64,000 nt of DNA from positions 434,001-498,000 of the forward strand of contig OZ037837.1 in assembly GCA_964035575.1 (NCBI GenBank), written 5' to 3'. How positions within the stretch are numbered: position 1 is the first letter of the stretch; each line of letters opens with the position of its first letter. Shown in pieces: positions 32,213-43,633 of this stretch. Position numbers and translations under genes: made by a program. This DNA is from Rhynchopus sp. YZ270_cl-10 (taxonomy: Eukaryota; Euglenozoa; Diplonemea; Diplonemida; Diplonemidae). A model generated the notes under the pieces. The model did not search any database. It was not told the origin of the DNA and worked only from the letters and a program-made list of their open reading frames with translations.

Positions 32213-33247
32213 TTTTTTTTTTTTTTTGAAAACTTGGTTGTATTAGTGTAGACACCCGAGGATGAACTCCACTATACAAAACGCTGTTAAGTAACCGCTG
32301 ATGGACACGATGATGATCTCTCCTGTGTGGCAGATGCCTCATTGATGACGTTTAAGTTGCTCCCCGCCGGTCCATCATCAGATGGGGGCGAAGCAGAAGT
32401 GGTGGGGGTGGGTGCGGTTTTTGTCCGCTTTTTTCTCTTTTGTTGCTCGGGGGGAGGCGAGCGTTTTCTTTTTGATTGGCGCCCTTTTGGGGCGGTAATG
32501 TCAGGCTCAGGGTCACCTGTGGGCGGTTCGTCGGGTACCGAAGTCGGTAGTTCAGGCGGCTCGGGTTCAGGGAGAACGGGAGGGGGCACGGTGGTGATAC
32601 GCCGCCTTGGCATTCCCCGTCGCGCAAGGCTTGTAGGGGTGGCAGGGCTGGCGGTGTTGCTGCGTAGGCGCCGTCGGGGCGAGGTCCACTGAGCGGCACG
32701 CGCAGTGATGGTGGTGTTGTAGGCGGGGAGGGGGCTGGTGCCCCAGTCACGGTCGGCGAGGCACCTGATGGATCGCGTCAGGTGCTTCACGATAATGGCG
32801 ATGCTGCCGGCGCAGAGTTTGGCACGTGGAGTGTGTCCGCCAGATACCGGAGGTGCACCGATAGGCCGCAGGCAGTACGCTATTTTCACTTTCCCTCCGG
32901 GAAGGGGGCAGTCCAGCTTGCTATCGGCGCAGTGCTTCCGGAGCCAACTGAGCCAGAGGGACATCACCTTCCCCCGCTCACGCACAGACAGGGCATGGGC
33001 GGTCTGTTTGCACCTTCGCAGCAAGATGCCCGAGAAAACCTCAAAGCTAATTCCCAGCTCGATGTTGCTGATGCAACTGTTGCTGTCCTCGGAAAATTCC
33101 AGAGATCTCAGCCACGCAAGAAAAGCGGTGTATCGCTCGGGGCCGTATTTCCACGACGAAGGCGCCCTCGAGGGGAACCGGTTCCAGTTAAAATCCACGG
33201 GAAGTGACGGGGTGTCCGCAGCCTTGTCCCAGGGGAGGCGGGCGGCC
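32213..33247 (-). mobile_element. 5'-truncated non-LTR retrotransposon fragment with poly(A)
   Basis: On the minus strand a reverse-transcriptase C-terminal-like ORF begins abruptly near 33247 beside a T-run. It ends at 32287, is followed by the 57-base shared 3' segment, and then by fifteen A residues (32213-32227). Truncation at 5' and poly(A) at 3' are the usual marks of target-primed insertion. No clear target duplication is visible because both flanks are A/T runs. Confidence 0.65.
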
Positions 33248-33351
33248 GATTTCAGGAATTTTTTTTTTTTCAAAATCCTCCAGGGTATTAGGGTGAAAAT
33301 CCAAAATCCCGGAAAAAACTGGTTTTTCTGGTTTTCTCTCCTGGGCGGCAA
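32287..33351 (-). pseudogene. Reverse-transcriptase C-terminal fragment
   Basis: The open frame starts at 33351, but the first ~35 codons come from flanking repeat DNA. The element-derived part starts near 33247 (SAARLPWDKAADTP). The stretch TAFLAWLRSLEF ... ISNIELGISFEVFSGILL resembles the region downstream of the polymerase domain in protist LINE-type reverse transcriptases, which often reads SW(I/L)ELLLDFE..TG. The last 110 residues are Pro/Lys-rich with KRKRSPPPEQQKRKKR, possibly nucleic-acid binding or nuclear-targeting. No catalytic YxDD is present, so the fragment is inactive. The assignment is by motif resemblance only. Confidence 0.5.
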
Positions 33352-35417
33352 AAACTAGTGTTTCTGGCGAAAACCTCCACCGTTGACGGACACAGTCACC
33401 CCTTTCGAGTTTTTCGGGGGTGGGGTCAGTGTCTTATCCAGGAATCCGATTTCAAAATATTTTTCGGCGCTGCTGACCCAGGGTAGACATTGGGAACATA
33501 GGGACTGCATTTTTTTGCGGAGCAAAAAAATAATATAAAATGGCGCCGCAGGCGAAAATTTTTTGAGGGTACGGTGTAAAAATCTAGCTTTTTACACCAC
33601 AGAGCCACTCAAACGAACCCTTTTTTACGGAGCAAAAAATGAAAAATGGCGCCGCAGGCAAAAAAAAATCAAGGAACAGCCATTTCCCAAAGGCACTCCC
33701 GTGGTTCAACCACGGTTCTACCAGGCGGGGAAAAAATGCGGGGAAAAAAATCGAGTCCTCCCCTGACATAATGTTCCCCCCTCGGGAAAAAACAAACAGC
33801 AGAGGCTGGTTAGCAAAATTAGCGAATTCATCAGCCTGATTTTATGTGTGGAATATTCGCAATTTGATGACACTGTGCATCATGTGATCTAAAAAAGGAG
33901 GGAGGAAACAGCTCGTAAAAATGATGCCAAGACTGAGGCTGATTTCGCATCAGCCTTTTTCTTTGCGGAAAAAAAAAAGTGAAAAAAGGGTGTGATCAAA
34001 ATCTTAATGTACACACACTTTGTTGATTCTAAAAACGGGGTGGGGAAAAAATCGCGAATAGAAAAAATGGGTGAGATATTGAAAAGTTGGAACGCTTCCT
34101 CACCCAGATCACACCCTTTTTTTTTTGAAAAAATATAAAAGATTCTCTCGAAATAGTTCGAGATTGAACTCAGAGAAAAATAAGAAGAAAAACCCCAAAC
34201 CCTCCCAGACCAAACGGTCTAACCTGTTGTATTGACATAGTGTGGGGGAGAAGTGAGGAGCACGAGAATCGTCTTCGCGTATACTAAAAGATTTCCTAAG
34301 ATATGTCACAAGTGTCATGTCCCCGAAAAAATAAAACTTTTTTAGATAGATATTCAGTCAAAAAAAAATGAAAACAAAAAAAAAGAGAGAGAAAGTTTTT
34401 TCGTTGATCGCTCGAATTAGTGTCCCTGGGTGAAATGAGTACGGGAGTCATTCGGCAAAGCACTATCTAAAAAAACAGAGTTTTATTTTTATATGACGAT
34501 TCTCGTATATTCAAGAAAATACATCGAGCAGAGTTGCTTGTAGTGTGATAATTGTCCATTACAATTTTCAATACACATTTTTTTTTTTGGCATGTTTAGA
34601 ACATGCCTCTCGTCTCTCATGCACACACATCAAATAACCAAATTGTTTTTGGAATGCATAATATGCTCTGGTGCCTTGGAGCACTGAAAAAGCAGCACCC
34701 AAGGCCAGGATACTTTACAAAACGACAAAAAACCCCATTTTTTTTTTTTTTTGAAAAATTGTTGGAGTAGTTGCCTCGGTTGTGTTACCACAGTTGTGCA
34801 ATCTCCATTTAAAAAAAAAAAATTTTACACAGACTACTTTGTGAGCGAAAAGTGCCACGTCGTTCACCCAACTGTGCCGCAACACCACTTACAGGTGTGG
34901 AGGCAGTGTGTGGAAGCGTCACTGCATCAAACAACCACAGAAAGCAAGAAAAAGGATGGGTGAGGGAACGGAAAGTGGCACGGTTGCCATATATATACCA
35001 TCTGAGGTGGTCGAAAATGTAATCTGTGGGGGTGGTGAAACAAAAAAACAAAACAGTAGCTAAAAAACGTGCTAAAACGCAGCTCGAGAAAAAGAAATCT
35101 TGGGGTGGGATACGCAAATAAACGAAGAAGAAAAAATGGGGGGGACTTTTGTAAAAAAAACAGAGAAAACGAAACTTTTATAAAAAAAACATATTGATCA
35201 GATCTCCACAGGTGTTCAAAAAAGAAGTTGAAATATTTAGCCAAGCCCGTACTGACACTGCTTTTTTTGAAAAAGGTTTTTTTTTGAAAAGTTTTAAACA
35301 TGCCACCATTGCGATAACAACTATATGTCAGTAGGGGCTTATAAAGGGGGGTAAATCCTGGCCACCTGACCAGGTTTTCATGCATGTAATCATAAACGCT
35401 CAATTTACGAAAACTGA
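33352..35417. other. Gene-free stretch
   Basis: 33530-33665 is a copy of the GCGCCGCAGGC/TTTTTACACC short family. 34752-34810 is element S copy 2 (TGTTGGAGTAGTTGCC ... GCAATCTCCA). The rest is A/T-rich with homopolymers; ORFs here are short and unsupported. Confidence 0.5.
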
Positions 35418-35745
35418 TTTTATTTTTCCTTCCTTCAAAACTTCACACACAACGCTTTTGGTTTTTGGGAGACACACAAGGTGCCAGGTTCTATGATAAG
35501 CACGGAACCACCCTGCACCTGTTTGTCATATTGTTTCCCGTGCAATACATGGAGAAACGTTTCGCACTCGAAACAAAGCTTTTTGATAAAAATTAGCGAA
35601 ATACAAAAACCAGCGCGTGTGGAAGAAAAAAGGAGAGGAAAATATTTTTTCTGATTCAAAGTGGTGTTTACGTTTTGGGTACGGGGCGGAGAATAAAATC
35701 TGTTCGATAAAAGAAACGCGAGCTTATTGTTTTATCTTGTTCACG
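35418..35745 (+). repeat. Dispersed repeat R1, near full-length copy
   Basis: About 330 bases nearly identical to 62577-62906. Both begin TTTATTTTTCCTTCCTTC, contain AAGGTGCCAGGTTCTATGAT and GTGCAATACATGGAGAAACG, and end GCGAGCTTATTGTTTTATC. Shorter copies lie at 29131-29262 and 37604-37757 (5' part) and 49074-49290 (3' part). No terminal repeats or coding potential are seen; the class is unknown. Confidence 0.85.
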
Positions 35746-37603
35746 ATAATTGCCGTGCCATTTTTATGTCACCATTTTTTTTAAAAGAAATGTTGCGTAC
35801 CGTGGCTTTCCCAACTTGAGCTGGCTCTCCTGGGATCGCGAAGAACGCACTCGAAGCCTCTCGAAGGATGTGACCAGGATTCAAACAAAAACCCCAAAAC
35901 CTATAATCCCCCGAGTCAAATGAAAGGAAAAATAAAAAGTAAAAGAAAACCTTGAACTGTATCGAAACAACAAGTGAACACACCGACCATATCAACCCCT
36001 CAGGGTTTCCGCCAAAGAGCCACAGTCTCCTGAAGAGGCTGCCACACCCTGAGGGGGGAGGTGTGCTGCCTGTGTACCCTATGCATACACCCGATGCGAG
36101 GCGCATTCTCGCGCAATCCTGGTCTGACGAAAAATTCTCGCTCATTCTCGCACGACCAAAACCCTTCTACGTGAGCGAGAATGATTCTCGCATGCAGAAT
36201 GCTGTGCGAGAATGCGAGAATGATTCTCGTGTGCGACTCGCATCGAGTCTATGAAGAGTAAAATCCGTATATCCCCAGCCTCTGCATGCCCTAGAAATGA
36301 AAAACCGCACCAACCCGGGACACTGAGTCCCTGGTTTACGCAGAGGGGAAAAAAAAAACCAAAAAGAGCAACCATGACAACGCTAACCACGACTGCCACG
36401 GCAGAGCGGGGTCCCTAACGGTTTACTGGGGGGGAATCCACAAAGATAAAGAAAACAAAAATACAAAAGCAAGAAAGGAAAACCAGTAAAAAATAAGAGC
36501 AAAGAGAGCAGCCACACGCTGCCTCGATGAAGTGATGAGTGAATACTAAGCATAAGCCTTTCAACATAGTATGCATTCAATAAATTGATGGAGGAGGGGT
36601 CAATGTATCAAACAGAAAGGGAACCCTTTAACCTATCCCTTTAAAAAGGATGAATGTGTCTCTCGCGCACACTCGTGTGGTGAAACGCACACACCTCGAC
36701 CTGTTTGGTGAGGAGTGGCTCTGCAGCGCGGTTCGTCCCTAGAACCGCGAGTGTGTTCAAAATGCTTTGTTTCTATTTCCTCCTTCATTTCATGAGGTGA
36801 CAAAAAAACACCCAAGCGGGGAACCGGGGGAAATGGAGTCCCGGGGAAGGGACGAAAGAGGACGCGAACGTATAGGCAAATTAAGGTCTGCACGTCTGCA
36901 CGTCTCCATGCCCTTACCACCATGACGCACCAGGGGGGAAGGGGGGGGGAGGATCAAAAGGTTTGTCCATATTATTTAAACTCAGGAGAAAGGGGAAAAC
37001 ATTGGGGAAAAGAGTTGTGGGGAGAGAAATCGGGGGGTTTGTCATTTTTTTACTTCTTTTTTTCTATTTCAATAACCTTCTTTTTCTGCGCGAAAGGGCT
37101 CCGCAGTCAAGACTGACGAACCACCCTCCCGCACATTGTCAGAATCCGAGCTTTGTGTATTTTGCAGTGTACATAAAATGTCTGTAAATATCGCTCTGCG
37201 ATGGTGAAGGAAATGAATGGAGAAACACTTGGGGATGGAAAAAAAGAGTTGAAACGTGCGAAAACACATCTCAATCGAGCTCATGAAAAGGGTGGGACGT
37301 GGGACGTGAGTGTTGAAAAAAGAAAATAAAAAAGTTTATGAGGTGAACCAAAGCCTCTCTGCGCCTATTCAACAATAGAAAAAGGCAAGAAAATTATGAT
37401 TGTGTCTCTTACTTTTTTGATCGTTCTTTGCATTGATGCATCCACACAAAAAAAACAGGAAAAAAAAATGCCGTACTGACATCTTACAGGTAGCCAAGTA
37501 TGGGTAGGGGTATAAAAAGAAGAAAACTGTATTTTTTGGGATTTTCAAAACCCCAAAAACCCGAAAGGAGCAAAAAAAAAAAGGAGAATTTTTACCCCCA
37601 TCT
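35746..37603. other. Gene-free stretch with palindromic GAGAATG cluster
   Basis: 35790-35830 recalls the hAT-type family A/T end (GTTGCGTACCGTGGCTT). 36100-36245 is a cluster of GCGAGAATGATTCTCGC palindromes and variants. No gene is supported in the remainder. Confidence 0.5.
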
Positions 37604-37757
37604 TTTATTTTTCCTTCCTTCAAAACTTCACACACAACGCTTTTTTGGTTTTTGGGAGACACACAAGGTGCCAGGTTCTATGATATGCACGGAACCACCC
37701 TGCACCTGTTTGTCATATTGTTTCCCGTGCAATACATGGAGAAACGTTTCGCACGAC
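37604..37757 (+). repeat. Dispersed repeat R1, 5' part
   Basis: Matches the first ~150 bases of the 35418-35745 copy, then diverges just after ACGTTTCGCAC. Confidence 0.8.
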
Positions 37758-38670
37758 GTTTCGCACCCGTTTTTGGATCGCTGGAAAGAGTTTGGTCAGA
37801 GGAGTCGGTCTCTGCAATGCGCAACCACCATGAAGAAAAGGAGAAAGTCGTGGGAGGAAAAAAGAAAAAGCAAAATGGAGACATGCTTGAGTCTGTGGGT
37901 TGGGGGGGTGCTCCATCTCTCCCGCGTCCTGAAGTACGGGGGGGAGGTGGAGCACAAAAGGGGGGATTTTTGATAAATAAATATTTTTTTTGAATACGGG
38001 GGGAAGGGGAAAACGGTAAAACTCATGACAAAGCAAAGAGCGCGTCTTTTCATTTCCAGACGTATTGCATACTGGTACAAAAGGAAAATGGAGACATGCT
38101 TGATTCTGTGGGGTGGTTGTTTGTCGATACCAAAAAAATACTACACACACTTCTGAAAAAAAGGGGGGAACAAAAAAAAAGTTGGTTCTATTTTTCTTTC
38201 ATTTTGTTGTGAAGAATTCTTCTATGTAGTGACCCCGTCCCCTCTAACACCCCTATGTTTCTGAAGGGGGAAGGAAAAGTACAACAGGTGTGAAAGCACG
38301 CACAAATAAATAGAAAATTGCGTTCAAAAAAAAGAAAAACAGTCAAAAAAAAATCCGAACGATGTTTTGAACAATCTTTCCCACAATGATGGGTTTTTTC
38401 ACAAGAAGTAGTTCCAGTAGTTGTCAAAATAATGGAAAAAAAAAAACAAAAAAAAACAAAAAAAAAACACACACAAAGGTATGAAAGCGTGTACCTCACG
38501 GCTGCGCTGGATTCAAAGTTGGGCAATATTCGGCTGTAAAAGGAACTTTCGGAATCGCCACACCTTTCAAAAAAAAAAAAAACAAAAACAAAAAAACACA
38601 CAATCCCCCCCGGGCCCCTTTCTTTACCCCCCACCACCCCCACCCCCCCGCCCCACCCCTTTTCCCCTCC
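37758..38670. other. Gene-free stretch with C-rich tract
   Basis: The phrase GGAGACATGCTTGA.TCTGTGGG occurs twice (about 37875 and 38090). 38603-38665 is strongly C-rich on the plus strand, hence G-rich on the sense strand just after the stop of the 38671-40566 gene. Confidence 0.5.
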
Positions 38671-40566
38671 CTACACCGCCTCCGGCTTTGCACAAGAAAT
38701 CTCGGTCATCACCTCCTTTTCTCCAAGAAACCAATGCCAGAAATAGGTCAGGTCCTCCGCTTTTACTTGCTTCCCGACGTGGCGCTCGAAGAGAAAGTGT
38801 TCATATGTGTTTTGCAACTGTTGGGAATAGTCCGGCACGAGCGCACGCGGCACTACAAACTCTTCCCCAGCAAAGGCACGGAGGCCTTCCTTGGGTTCGT
38901 CTCCTTTCAGTCTGCCAAAGTCGATGCCCATCTCTCGGCTGGTGTTTTGATGAGGTGCATCGTGTAGAGGAGTGTAACGCTGAGACGTCATCGCACATTC
39001 GATACGCTCCGCAATCTTCGCGACAAAAGCAGCATCCGGCACGCTCTCCCCTTTAATGAAAACGTACACCTCCGATGCCGGCCGCTCCAGATCATTCAAA
39101 AAGGAGAGGTATCCTCTGTGCGTTCCACACCGTTTTTCACTACGCCACTCATACTGCGAACAGATGTGAATCGGGCTGCGCACCCAAATGTTATACTCCT
39201 CCGGGAAAACCGCTGTCACATTGCGAACAAAATCAATAGCCACCTCATCCGATGCATTTCTATGACCAAGCACAATAGTAACTCTCGGCACCCCTTCCGA
39301 TTTTGTCCACTGCCCGGTTCGCGAGAATGCTTTCAAAGGGAGGGTCAAATTTTGAGGCTTTTGACAAATTTTTGGAATTCCTTGTCTCGATTGAAGATCT
39401 TCCTCCGGTGCTCCGAATATGATATGCCAGAAGAATTCTGCGGAATAAGCGTCATATTTTTGGCTCATCCGCGCCTCCAATATTTTAGTATAATACAACA
39501 CCGATTTGCTCCGTACCATCTCCTTGGACACCGCGAACTGGCCGCAGCAAAACGGCACCAATTTGTCCCCTTCTGTGACCTGAGATCCTGCTAGAGCGCG
39601 GTTCCATTCCTTCGCGTACCTTCCGTTAGTATTCCCCCAATGATCCAACGGAACTGAAAGACCATGCCAATCCAGAGGAACATACGCATGAATTTTCTTT
39701 TGACATTCAATTCCATCTGCAATAATGGTCATCAAAGGGGCCAGTTGATGCCACGACATTTTGTGGCCATGAATGAAAGCGATGACCTCCGACTCCGGCT
39801 TCGCCGGACTGAGATCATCACTGAGATACGTCAGATACCCCACTTCCTCTCTGCAGTGGTCATCAAAGTTTGGTGTCGTTCTGCGCCAAATAACGTAGCC
39901 TGCACTCAAAAAGAGCGAAACCGTATCGGGGCTCGCAAATCCGCCTAAGACCATGAGGGTTGCAGTCTGGGGTGTCTCGGTTGTCCATGCCCATAATCCT
40001 ACTGCGTTGTAATTCCAGGATGCGTTGTGTTTGCGTACCATAGGCAGCATAGGGTCGTAAGAGTCGGGGAGTTCTTTGTGGAGGAATGTGTTGTAGTCTT
40101 TCTTGGCTTCGCGTTCTGCGCGGAGGTGAGGGAAACGGATTGCGCGAATGTCATCGATGATGCGGGCTTCAATGATGTACTGTGCTGCGGCAATCGATTT
40201 GGCAGCGTTAGCCTCTCTACGAAGAATCCGCAGAACCTTTTCGTAGTCGTGCGCCTCCTGTTCTGTTGCATTTTGTTTTAATGGAACTGCCTCAAATGCA
40301 GTGATTTTGAGCTTGATTTCCCCCTCCTCCTTCTCTTTCTGTTGGCGTAGCATGACAGCAATGGTAATCTCATGTTGCAACACGTCAAGGCGTAGTGTCT
40401 CGACAGTGCCCGCCATCTTCGTCATTTCTCGTTCCAAAGAAGAGGTGGCAGCGTTGCTTTCGGCGTGGACCCGAGTGACCTTTGGCGCTGTCTGTCTAAA
40501 CCCAACATACAAAGTAACCACAGAAACGAAAACAATAAAAAGATATTTCGTCGGTATAGGCGCCAT
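38671..40566 (-). CDS. Type II membrane protein with two DUF3431-like domains
   Basis: The frame opens at 40734, but the first 56 codons are A/T-rich leader-like text. The ATG at 40566 gives 631 residues and puts a membrane helix at 8-23 (LFIVFVSVVTLYV), a signal anchor typical of Golgi enzymes. A coiled or helical stem follows (30-165). Residues 200-400 resemble DUF3431 (NFDDHCREEVGYLTYL, then FIHGHKMSWH). Residues 435-625 repeat the same plan (CGTHRGYLSFL, then VYVFIKGES), but the second copy has lost the HGH..H histidines. Several N-x-S/T sites are present. DUF3431 proteins are of unknown function and often considered glycosyltransferase-like, so a lumenal glycan role is a guess. A C-run then AACAG lies about 35 bases upstream of the ATG, a possible acceptor site. 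Confidence 0.75.
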   Translation of the reverse strand: MAPIPTKYLFIVFVSVVTLYVGFRQTAPKVTRVHAESNAATSSLEREMTKMAGTVETLRLDVLQHEITIAVMLRQQKEKEEGEIKLKITAFEAVPLKQNATEQEAHDYEKVLRILRREANAAKSIAAAQYIIEARIIDDIRAIRFPHLRAEREAKKDYNTFLHKELPDSYDPMLPMVRKHNASWNYNAVGLWAWTTETPQTATLMVLGGFASPDTVSLFLSAGYVIWRRTTPNFDDHCREEVGYLTYLSDDLSPAKPESEVIAFIHGHKMSWHQLAPLMTIIADGIECQKKIHAYVPLDWHGLSVPLDHWGNTNGRYAKEWNRALAGSQVTEGDKLVPFCCGQFAVSKEMVRSKSVLYYTKILEARMSQKYDAYSAEFFWHIIFGAPEEDLQSRQGIPKICQKPQNLTLPLKAFSRTGQWTKSEGVPRVTIVLGHRNASDEVAIDFVRNVTAVFPEEYNIWVRSPIHICSQYEWRSEKRCGTHRGYLSFLNDLERPASEVYVFIKGESVPDAAFVAKIAERIECAMTSQRYTPLHDAPHQNTSREMGIDFGRLKGDEPKEGLRAFAGEEFVVPRALVPDYSQQLQNTYEHFLFERHVGKQVKAEDLTYFWHWFLGEKEVMTEISCAKPEAV

Positions 40567-40734
40567 TTGAAAAGAAAAGTTGATTTTATTTTTTTTTCCT
40601 GTTGGGGGGGTGTTTTTCGTGAAAAATAAAAGGTGCTGAAAACGCAGCTTGGTCGGGTTTATGGAAAAAGGAATACTCTTTTTTTCTCTTCCTTTTTTGG
40701 GGTGATTTGGGGTCTTTTTTTCAGGAAAATTCAC

Positions 40735-41390
40735 AAAAATTCAAACAAAACATTCAGACACACCGGAATAGCAGTTATGTTGTTGCTCTTCGTAGTGTTA
40801 TTTGCCTATTATTTTTGGTGTTGTTACACTCAAAACAGGCATGTTTTTTTCCCAACCTTCCTGTATACACGCGTCAGCAACCAATACAGGTAGTGTATTG
40901 AAATGATTCTGGGGGGGGGGGGTAAGGGGTCTAATTTTAATTTCGTCGATTTTGAGGAAAATTCTGGCCAAAAATGGGCCCCACGTATAAGGAACCGGGC
41001 TCATATTTCTCAAAATTTAAGTGGTCAAAAAATTGTCCAATTTTCCGAAATGACCCCACCGCTGCACGGGCGGAGCCCAAAAATGCAAATAAGCCACTTT
41101 TTGGTTTCATTGAAATGATGCGGCTGACACTGAGGAATTATGGTTTACGGCGTCCCATTGAGGGGGCGAACCCTTTTTAATTTTTTGTTCTCTTGAAATG
41201 TGTAATTTCATGTTTTCGCGAAAAAAATACGAACTGATCCTACAAGGGTTGAAGGAAGGTGTGTGGAAAACAATAATAACAAGAACAACTAATTGCTAAG
41301 AGAAAAAAATGGGGTGTGCTGTGGATAACTCCGCGCGATTTTCGAAACCACCATAGCATCCTGGCGATTTTCTGGAGGTGCTGATGTGAC
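40735..41390. other. Gene-free stretch
   Basis: Homopolymer-rich DNA with no repeat partner or gene I can identify. 40750-40820 (ACACACCGGAATAGCAGTTATG) recurs at about 55945-55970. Confidence 0.45.
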
Positions 41391-41690
41391 GATGCCTGGT
41401 GCGATCCACGACGTGTTGTCGTCTGTGCATTTTGTGTTCCTTCCGCACTGCTCTGATGACGACGACGATGCGTGGGAGCCTGTGGACGACTACGAGCTGG
41501 AACATGCCGAGCCCGCCCGAGCGAATGGTTATCGAGCCTGCCGAGACTACGTCCAATAACGCGATCGAGCAGACGGTGCTGGACGAAGAGGACAGCCCCA
41601 CTGTTTAAAAGTTTCAGATGCAGGCATCCCAGTGGGTCCAGCGTACGAAGAGCGTTTTAGCATACCTGCAGAAGAGCAGAATGCTGGCGT
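41391..41690 (+). pseudogene. Acidic gene relic in shifting frames
   Basis: Starting at ATG 41391 the plus strand reads an acidic protein (SDDDDDAWEPVDDYELEHAEPA). It continues in a second frame (ERMVIEPAETTSNNAIEQTV) and then a third (DAGIPVGPAYEERFSIPAEE) before a stop near 41690. GC content and amino-acid use look coding in each piece, but the frames do not join, so it is a decayed gene or transposon ORF. The family is unknown. Confidence 0.35.
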
Positions 41691-41789
41691 GTTGTAGATT
41701 ATATTTTTTTCAGAGTGGAGTTCCACAGCACACCCGGTTTTTTTTCCGATAGCAATTACTTGTTTTTTTTTTTTTTTTTTTGGTTGTTT

Positions 41790-43334
41790 CAGGGCAGGGT
41801 TTTATATAGGAATTTTTTCCTGAACAAACAGGGGCAAAAACTGAGGATTCATTTTTTCTCACCCACCCACCCAAAATCAAAGTTGTTTTTTCGGCTGGGG
41901 CCAGTTGTGGTGTGCCTTGAACCCCCTTGGCTGTAAACCCAATTGATAGCAATTCGTGCACCAGGCGCACGTGGTACACGAATTGTAAGTAGCCAGTACA
42001 TTTATAACAAAGAAAGGGCGGTCATGGCACCCAAAGGTTCCTAGCGAAGCCACGGTACGCAACATTTCAAAAAATTGCGCTTATAATCGCACATTTTTAC
42101 AGCCAAACTATGTCAGGGAAGGGTGGGTTGCAATCTTGCGCCGCAGGCGCACGGTACGCTACTTTTATAATTTCGCCATGATGCATGCTTCCTTTTCCTT
42201 CGGCGTTTGACCAATTGAGTCGCGTTCTGGCTGTGACGGGGGTGTGGGTAACCCTTGAGATAGACGTGTGTGTTTTCTTTACTGACTTTGTTGTTTTCTG
42301 TCAACAGAGCTTCGTTTCGGCGACTGACTACCCCGGGCTGCACCCTGAGGCTACACCCCCCGGAGTGGGGTGGGGCAACCCACCCCAGAAAAGTTAAAAC
42401 CCGAGGAAAACCCAGGCTTAAACCCGGGCTTGCTCTGCGCAAAATTAATTAAGCCCGGGTTTTCCCGGGCTTACTGCCCAAGATTTTCACCGCTGGTCAC
42501 GAGTCGTGTTCTAAGCCAGTAAAACGCCAACAAAAAAAAAATTTTTTTTAGGTCCGAAAAGGGGAATTTTTTTTTTTTTTTTCAATAACTGAGGATTGCC
42601 CTCAGTTCTGACCCCCTATATAAAAGTCTGTTTCAGGGCATTATATAGGTTTCGGGGGTTTTCGCTGAAACTCGGTCAAAACTCGGTCGAGCCCGGGCGC
42701 GCTTCGCGCGCCCGGGTCCCCACCTTAGCTCAAGTTGGGGGCCTCCGGCGGAATGTGAGAATTCCTTGGAGTTCGGCACTTCATTTATATTTGTGCCAGG
42801 CACACGTGGTACACGAATTATCAGTAACCTCAGTACATTCACAAAAGAAACGGCGGTCATGGCACCCAAGCGAAGCCACCGTACGCAACATTTCTAAAAA
42901 ATGTTGACATAAATGTCACTGTCGTTGGTAATTATCGTCAGTTTCCGTAAATTTTACTTCCATATTTTGCTGAAACAAAAGTTTCTGGCGAAGCCACGGT
43001 ACGCAACATTTCAAAAAAAAATGCGCAGAAGGGTGGCTGCAAGCTTGCGCCGCAGGCGCACGGTACGCTACTTTTTTATTTTCGTCGTGCTGCATGCTTC
43101 GTTTTCCTTCGGCGTTTGGCCAATCGAGTCGCGTTCTGGCTGTGACGGGGTCACTTTGTTCATGAGGCCATTTCTGGTCACTCTCAGAGGCTCGTGTGAG
43201 GTACCAAAGAAAACCGATTTTTTCCCCCAAGATTTATCATTTTTTTTTTTTTATTTGGCCTGACCGAGTTTTAGTTAAGGCTTGCTGTAAACTCGGTCAG
43301 GCTGACCGAGTTTTACCCCACTATATAATCCCCT
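41790..43334 (+). mobile_element. Dimeric hAT-type non-autonomous element
   Basis: The unit at 42634-43334 starts CAGGGCATTATATAGG and matches the 12865 family. In front of it lies a diverged second unit starting CAGGGCAGGGTTTTATATAGG at 41790. The two share GGCGGTCATGGCACCCAA, the GCGCCGCAGGCGCACGG block and CCTTCGGCGTTTG. The octamer GGTTGTTT is found at 41782-41789 and 43335-43342, so the whole 1.5-kb dimer, not the single unit, seems to be the inserted piece. The right boundary may be off by one base. Confidence 0.65.
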
Positions 43335-43633
43335 GGTTGTTTGTAACAACACAGAAAATCCTGATTAAGTAAAAGAAGAAGTGAAGCACGGCAAAATCAA
43401 AAAAAAAACAATTTCATAATTTCACTTTTGTGTACTTTCCATTCAAAGCAGAAAGCACACAAAAGACGTTCAAAAAAGACAAAGAAATGATTGAGATAAT
43501 TTCAATCGAAAGATGGGATTTTGTCCATCAGCGTCGTCTCCTCTTTTGTTGAATAACAAGAGGAGACGACTCATGCTAGACCGACAAAAATAAAAACACA
43601 AAATGTGATAGGAAGAAGAAGAAGAGGGAATTT

